Assembly (NCBI GenBank): GCA_050331335.1
Contig: JBHJGY010000124.1
Location: forward strand, 1 to 9,436
Reading direction: 5' to 3'
From: Thermohalobaculum sp050331335
GTDB lineage: Bacteria > Pseudomonadota > Alphaproteobacteria > Rhodobacterales > Rhodobacteraceae
Length of the DNA stretch: 9,436 nt
Shown here piece by piece: positions 5,540 to 9,436 of the stretch. How positions within the stretch are numbered: the stretch's first letter is position 1; every line of letters begins with the position of its first letter. The notes beneath the pieces were generated by a model. That model worked only from the letters and a program-made list of their open reading frames with translations, did not search any database and had not been told where the DNA came from. The translations under genes and the position numbers were made by a program.

Positions 5540-8497
5540 ATGGCCAAGGACGCGGAGGGCAATCAACCGCTCCACGAAACCTCTTTTCTTCAAGGCCACA
5601 ACGCGACGTATGTCGAGCAGCTGTATGCGGCCTATGCCCGCAACCCGCAAAGCGTCGACCCAAGCTGGCAAGCGTATTTCGCGGGCCTGGGCGATGACGG
5701 CGCAGCGGTAACCGCCGAGGCCGCGGGCGCGCCCTGGGCGCGGTCCGACTGGCCGCCGCAACCGGTCTCCGAGAACATCGCTGCGCTCGACAGCAATTGG
5801 GACGCGCTGCCGGACCCCAAGGCGCTCAAGAAAAAGATCGACGAGAAGGCCAAGAAAGACGTCCCAGGCGGGGTTTCCGACGAGGAGGTGCGCCGGCGCT
5901 TGCTCGATTCTATTCGGGCCATCATGTATATCCGGTCGTTCAGATCCCGAGGTCATCTCGGCGCAGACCTCGATCCGCTCGGGCTCCAGGGCCAAAAGGA
6001 TCATCCCGAGTTCGATCCGAAATTCTTCGGCTTCACCGACGCCGATATGGATCGGCCGATTTTCATCAACATGGTCCTGGGCCTCGAAAGCGCGACCATG
6101 CGGGAGATCCAGACGCTTCTGAAGCGCACCTATGCGGGGACTTTCGCGCTCCAGTTCATGCACCTGATCGACCCGGAAGCGAAAAGCTGGCTGCAGCAGC
6201 GCATCGAAGGCCTCGGCAAGGAGATCCAGTTCACCCAGCAAGGGCGCAAGGCGATCTTCAATAAGATGGTCGAGGCGGAAGGTTTCGAGAAGTTTCTTCA
6301 CGTCAAGTATCAGGGCACCAAGCGCTTCGGACTCGACGGCGGCGAGGCGCTCATCCCGGCGATGGAGCAGATCATCAAGCGGGGCGGGGCGCTCGGCGCG
6401 AAGGAAATCGTGATCGGGATGCCGCACCGGGGCCGGCTGAATATCCTGGCCAATGTGATGGGGAAGCCCTTCCGCGCGATCTTTAACGAGTTCCAGGGCG
6501 GCAGCTTCAAGCCGGAAGATGTCGACGGCTCGGGCGATGTGAAATACCACCTCGGCGCGTCGTCGGACCGCTCGTTCGACGGCAACAACGTCCACCTCTC
6601 GCTGACCGCGAACCCCTCGCATCTGGAGGCGGTGAACCCGGTGGTCATCGGCAAAGCGCGGGCCAAGCAGGAACTCTACGACAACGATCGCAGCGCGGTT
6701 ATCCCAGTTCTGCTGCATGGTGATGCGGCTTTTGCGGGGCAGGGTGTCGTGGCCGAGTGCTTCGGGCTCTCCGAGCTCAAGGGCCACCGCACCGGCGGAA
6801 CGATCCACTTCATCGTGAACAATCAGATCGGCTTTACGACGGCGCCGCATCATTCGCGCTCTTCGCCTTATCCCACCGACATTGCGAAGATGGTCGACTG
6901 CCCGATCTTCCACGTGAACGGCGACGACCCGGAAGCGGTGGTCCATGCCGCCAAGGTCGCCACCGAATTTCGCCAAAAGTTCCAGCGCGATGTGGTCGTA
7001 GATCTGTTTTGTTACCGGCGGTTCGGGCATAACGAAGGCGACGAGCCGATGTTTACCCAACCTTTGATGTATAAGGCGATCAAGAAAAAGCCGACGACGC
7101 TGCAGATTTACACCGAACGACTGATCGGCGACGGATTGATTTCTTCCTCGGAGGCTGAAGAGGCGAAGACGCAGTTTCAGGCATTCCTCTCGGACGAGTT
7201 CGAGATCGGCAAGTCTTATAAGCCCAATAAGGCGGATTGGCTGGACGGGCGCTGGTCCGGCTTCGAAACCTCCGAGGGCGAGTATCAGCGCGGACAAACC
7301 GCCGTCTCCATGGAGCTGCTCAACGAGGTCGGCGCGGCACTCACCCGGATCCCGGAGGGTTTCAACACCCACAAGACCGTGCAGCGTCTGATGGACACCA
7401 AGCGCGCGGCCCTCGATGCGGGCGAGGGGATCGACTGGGCGACCGCCGAGGCCCTGGCCTTCGGGACGCTCCTCGTGGAGGGCTACAAGGTCCGGCTCTC
7501 GGGCCAGGACTCGACCCGAGGCACCTTCTCCCAACGCCATGCTGCGGTGGTCGACCAGGAGACCGAGGAGCGCCACTACCCTTTGCGCAACATTCGCGAG
7601 GGCCAGGCGACCTTCGAGGTCATCGACTCGATGCTCTCCGAATACGCTGTGCTCGGCTACGAATACGGCTACTCCCTGGCCGAGCCGCAGGCATTGACGC
7701 TCTGGGAGGCCCAGTTCGGCGATTTCGTCAACGGCGCCCAGATCATGATCGACCAGTTCATTTGTTCGGGCGAGCGCAAATGGCTGCGGATGTCGGGTCT
7801 CGTGATGCTCTTGCCGCATGGCTATGAGGGGCAGGGGCCGGAGCACTCCTCGGCGCGGATCGAGCGCTTCCTTCAGCTCTCGGCGGAGGACAACTGGATC
7901 GTCGCCAACTGCACGACGCCGGCGAATTATTTCCACATCCTGCGCCGCCAACTGCACCGCTCGTTCCGCAAGCCGCTGGTGCTTTTCACGCCGAAATCGC
8001 TGCTGCGGCACAAGCGCTGCGTCTCGACCCTCCAGGACATGTCTGAGGGCTCGTCCTTCCACCGCGTGCTTTGGGACGATGCGCAGATGGGCACCGCGGA
8101 AGTTACGCTGAAGCCGGATGCGGAGATCCGTCGGGTCGTGCTGTGTGCCGGCAAGGTCTATTACGACCTCCTCGCCAAGCGAGACGCGGACGGAACCGAC
8201 GACGTCTACCTCATGCGGCTCGAGCAGTTTTATCCCTTCCCGGCGTTGTCGATGACCCGGGAACTCGCGCGCTTCCCCAATGCCGATGTCGTCTGGTGTC
8301 AGGAGGAGCCGAAGAACCAGGGTGCCTGGAGCTTCGTTGAACCGAATATCGAATGGGTGCTGGGGCGCATCGGTGCCAAGGTCGGCCGGCCGATTTATGC
8401 GGGCCGCCCGGCCTCCGCCTCGCCGGCGACGGGGCTTGCCTCCCAGCATCGGGCCGAGCAGGACGCGCTCCTAGGCGCCGCCCTAACCCTCCCTTAA
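5540..8497 (+). CDS. sucA: 2-oxoglutarate dehydrogenase E1 component (thiamine diphosphate-dependent)
   Basis: The 985-residue product decarboxylates 2-oxoglutarate on thiamine diphosphate and transfers the succinyl group to the lipoyl arm of SucB. The N-terminal E2-binding segment is at about 12-52 (FLQGHNATYVEQLY, SVDPSWQAYF). The catalytic E1 domain carries MPHRGRLNIL (294-303), NPSHLEAVNP (358-367), and the cofactor motif GDAAFAGQG (394-402) through VNNQIGF (426-432). Asp395 and Asn428 are expected Mg ligands, at the same spacing as Asp412 and Asn445 in E. coli. RRFGHNEGDEP (493-503) follows. The transketolase-like pyrimidine domain starts near 634 and includes PHGYEGQGPEHSSAR (759-773). 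The C-terminal E1 domain follows from about 838. The protein is slightly longer than E. coli SucA, as in other alphaproteobacteria. sucB follows after 40 bp, so the two are likely co-transcribed. Because the preceding gene is antisense, a separate promoter is likely. Confidence 0.98.
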   Translation: MAKDAEGNQPLHETSFLQGHNATYVEQLYAAYARNPQSVDPSWQAYFAGLGDDGAAVTAEAAGAPWARSDWPPQPVSENIAALDSNWDALPDPKALKKKIDEKAKKDVPGGVSDEEVRRRLLDSIRAIMYIRSFRSRGHLGADLDPLGLQGQKDHPEFDPKFFGFTDADMDRPIFINMVLGLESATMREIQTLLKRTYAGTFALQFMHLIDPEAKSWLQQRIEGLGKEIQFTQQGRKAIFNKMVEAEGFEKFLHVKYQGTKRFGLDGGEALIPAMEQIIKRGGALGAKEIVIGMPHRGRLNILANVMGKPFRAIFNEFQGGSFKPEDVDGSGDVKYHLGASSDRSFDGNNVHLSLTANPSHLEAVNPVVIGKARAKQELYDNDRSAVIPVLLHGDAAFAGQGVVAECFGLSELKGHRTGGTIHFIVNNQIGFTTAPHHSRSSPYPTDIAKMVDCPIFHVNGDDPEAVVHAAKVATEFRQKFQRDVVVDLFCYRRFGHNEGDEPMFTQPLMYKAIKKKPTTLQIYTERLIGDGLISSSEAEEAKTQFQAFLSDEFEIGKSYKPNKADWLDGRWSGFETSEGEYQRGQTAVSMELLNEVGAALTRIPEGFNTHKTVQRLMDTKRAALDAGEGIDWATAEALAFGTLLVEGYKVRLSGQDSTRGTFSQRHAAVVDQETEERHYPLRNIREGQATFEVIDSMLSEYAVLGYEYGYSLAEPQALTLWEAQFGDFVNGAQIMIDQFICSGERKWLRMSGLVMLLPHGYEGQGPEHSSARIERFLQLSAEDNWIVANCTTPANYFHILRRQLHRSFRKPLVLFTPKSLLRHKRCVSTLQDMSEGSSFHRVLWDDAQMGTAEVTLKPDAEIRRVVLCAGKVYYDLLAKRDADGTDDVYLMRLEQFYPFPALSMTRELARFPNADVVWCQEEPKNQGAWSFVEPNIEWVLGRIGAKVGRPIYAGRPASASPATGLASQHRAEQDALLGAALTLP

Positions 8498-8537
8498 TCC
8501 CGAGATCGAGCGAACAAAAACCGAAGGGCAAACCGGA
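8498..8537 (+). promoter_or_regulatory. sucA-sucB spacer with the sucB ribosome binding site
   Basis: The 40-bp spacer shows no hairpin or T-run, which fits co-transcription. GAAGGG (8523-8528) lies nine bases before the sucB ATG and is the likely ribosome binding site; it is weaker than that of sucA. Confidence 0.55.
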
Positions 8538-9436
8538 ATGGCGATCGAAGTCCGCGTCCCCACGCTTGGGGAATCCGTCACCGAGGCAACAGTGGCCACT
8601 TGGTTTAAGAAGCCAGGCGATGCCGTCCAGGTCGACGAGATGCTCGCCGAGCTCGAGACTGACAAAGTAACCGTTGAGGTGCCGAGCCCCGCGGCCGGCA
8701 CCCTCGGGGAGCTTGTCGCCAAGGAAGGCGATACCGTGGGGGTCGATGCGTTGCTCGCGATAATCGAGGAGGGGGCGGGCGCAAGCTCCGGGGCGGTCAG
8801 CGCGCCGGCCGCGGCAAAGGCTGCAAGCTCGGGCGATCGCGTTTCGGCGGCCGTGGCAACTCCGGCGCCCGCCGCCGCTGCTGCGGTCGATGTCCGCGTC
8901 CCGACCCTCGGCGAGAGCGTGACCGAGGCGACGGTGTCGACCTGGTTCAAGCGCCCGGGTGAGACGGTTGCGGCCGACGAGGTCATCGCCGAGCTTGAGA
9001 CGGATAAAGTCTCCGTTGAGGTGGTGGCCCCAGTCGCGGGCGTTCTCGGTGGCCATGACGCGCCGCAGGGTGCGACGGTCGGCCTCGACGCGCTCCTCAC
9101 CACGATCACGCCCGCGGGCGGCGCGGCCGCAGCCCCAGCCCATGGCGCCGCCGCCGCTGCCCCTGCTGGCGCGTCTCAGGGGACCGGTCGGAGCGATATC
9201 GAACACGCGCCTTCGGCTAAGGCCGCGATGGCCGAGGCCGGCCTCTCGCCCGACCAGGTGACCGGAACCGGCCGCGATGGGCGCATCATGAAGGACGATG
9301 TGGCCCGCGCGGCTGCGGCACAGCCAACGGCGCGCGCCGAGGCCCCGAGTTCGGCCCCCGCCCACGCCCCCGCCCCGGTGCCGGCCCCTGCCGCAAAGGC
9401 GCCGCCCAGAGGGCCGCTTGCCGCCGACGACGCACC
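8538..9436 (+). CDS. sucB: 2-oxoglutarate dehydrogenase E2 (dihydrolipoyl succinyltransferase), 5' part, two lipoyl domains
   Basis: The first 299 codons are open to the window end and the C-terminal succinyltransferase domain lies beyond it. SucB carries the succinyl group on lipoyl-lysine arms and transfers it to CoA. A first lipoyl domain (about 3-77) has the lipoylation motif ETDKV with Lys43. A second (about 117-191) has ETDKV with Lys157. The stretch VRVPTLGESVTEATV is identical in both (5-19 and 119-133), showing an internal duplication. The domains and the next segment are joined by Ala/Pro-rich linkers (about 79-116 and 192-217). A peripheral subunit-binding domain for E1/E3 follows at about 219-258, with PSAKAAMAEAGLSPDQVTGTG and RDGRIMKDDV. 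Another Ala/Pro linker (259-290) leads toward the catalytic domain. E. coli SucB has one lipoyl domain. I recall two in Rhodobacteraceae enzymes, which would fit the proposed origin. Confidence 0.97.
   Translation, partial: MAIEVRVPTLGESVTEATVATWFKKPGDAVQVDEMLAELETDKVTVEVPSPAAGTLGELVAKEGDTVGVDALLAIIEEGAGASSGAVSAPAAAKAASSGDRVSAAVATPAPAAAAAVDVRVPTLGESVTEATVSTWFKRPGETVAADEVIAELETDKVSVEVVAPVAGVLGGHDAPQGATVGLDALLTTITPAGGAAAAPAHGAAAAAPAGASQGTGRSDIEHAPSAKAAMAEAGLSPDQVTGTGRDGRIMKDDVARAAAAQPTARAEAPSSAPAHAPAPVPAPAAKAPPRGPLAADDA

Noticed and set aside
5351..8449. A 1032-codon open frame antisense to sucA
   Set aside because: It mirrors the sucA codons almost end to end. In GC-rich genes with biased third positions the complementary frame lacks stops by chance. 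The translation is rich in Arg, Leu, His and Asp with no recognisable domain, and sucA on the other strand is unambiguous.
1..9436. CRISPR array, tRNA or rRNA genes, insertion sequence or transposase, toxin-antitoxin or phage genes
   Set aside because: No spaced repeat array, cloverleaf, terminal inverted repeat with a transposase, or recognisable defence or phage protein was seen by eye on either strand.

Overview
The window is a 2-oxoglutarate dehydrogenase / succinyl-CoA synthetase (suc) cluster from a GC-rich alphaproteobacterium, most likely Rhodobacterales. The reasons for that placement are the order sucC–sucD–sucA–sucB on one strand, the alphaproteobacterial style of SucA (N-terminal FLQGHNATYVEQLY motif, 985 residues), a SucB with two lipoyl domains, and the strong bias to G/C in third codon positions. 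No sequence search was run, so the taxonomic call is an inference.

Layout. Positions 1-186 hold the end of an upstream intergenic region: a perfect 13-bp tandem repeat, a weak promoter candidate, and the ribosome binding site of sucC. sucC (187-1380) is followed by a 94-bp gap and three genes that do not belong to the TCA cycle: a PAPS-dependent sulfotransferase (1475-2164), an acidic cysteine-free protein of unknown function (2161-2751), and an exported protein or lipoprotein of unknown function (2748-3368). These three are joined to each other by 4-bp start/stop overlaps, and the last abuts sucD (3369-4256) with no gap. A family-2-type glycosyltransferase (4231-5298) lies on the opposite strand, overlapping the 3' end of sucD by 26 bp. 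A 241-bp divergent intergenic region separates it from sucA (5540-8497), which is followed 40 bp later by sucB (8538 to the window end, truncated by the window).

How the genes work together. SucA (E1, thiamine diphosphate) and SucB (E2, lipoyl) oxidise 2-oxoglutarate to succinyl-CoA together with an E3 dihydrolipoamide dehydrogenase that is not in view. SucC and SucD convert succinyl-CoA to succinate with substrate-level phosphorylation. The sulfotransferase and glycosyltransferase look like cell-surface or exopolysaccharide modification enzymes. They are guests in this locus: one group is embedded in the operon on the same strand, the other is antisense to it.

I did not find a convincing new defence, mobile or RNA system. 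The aspects most worth a second look are the physical separation of sucC from sucD by a coupled three-gene insert, and the antisense glycosyltransferase that splits sucCD from sucAB.
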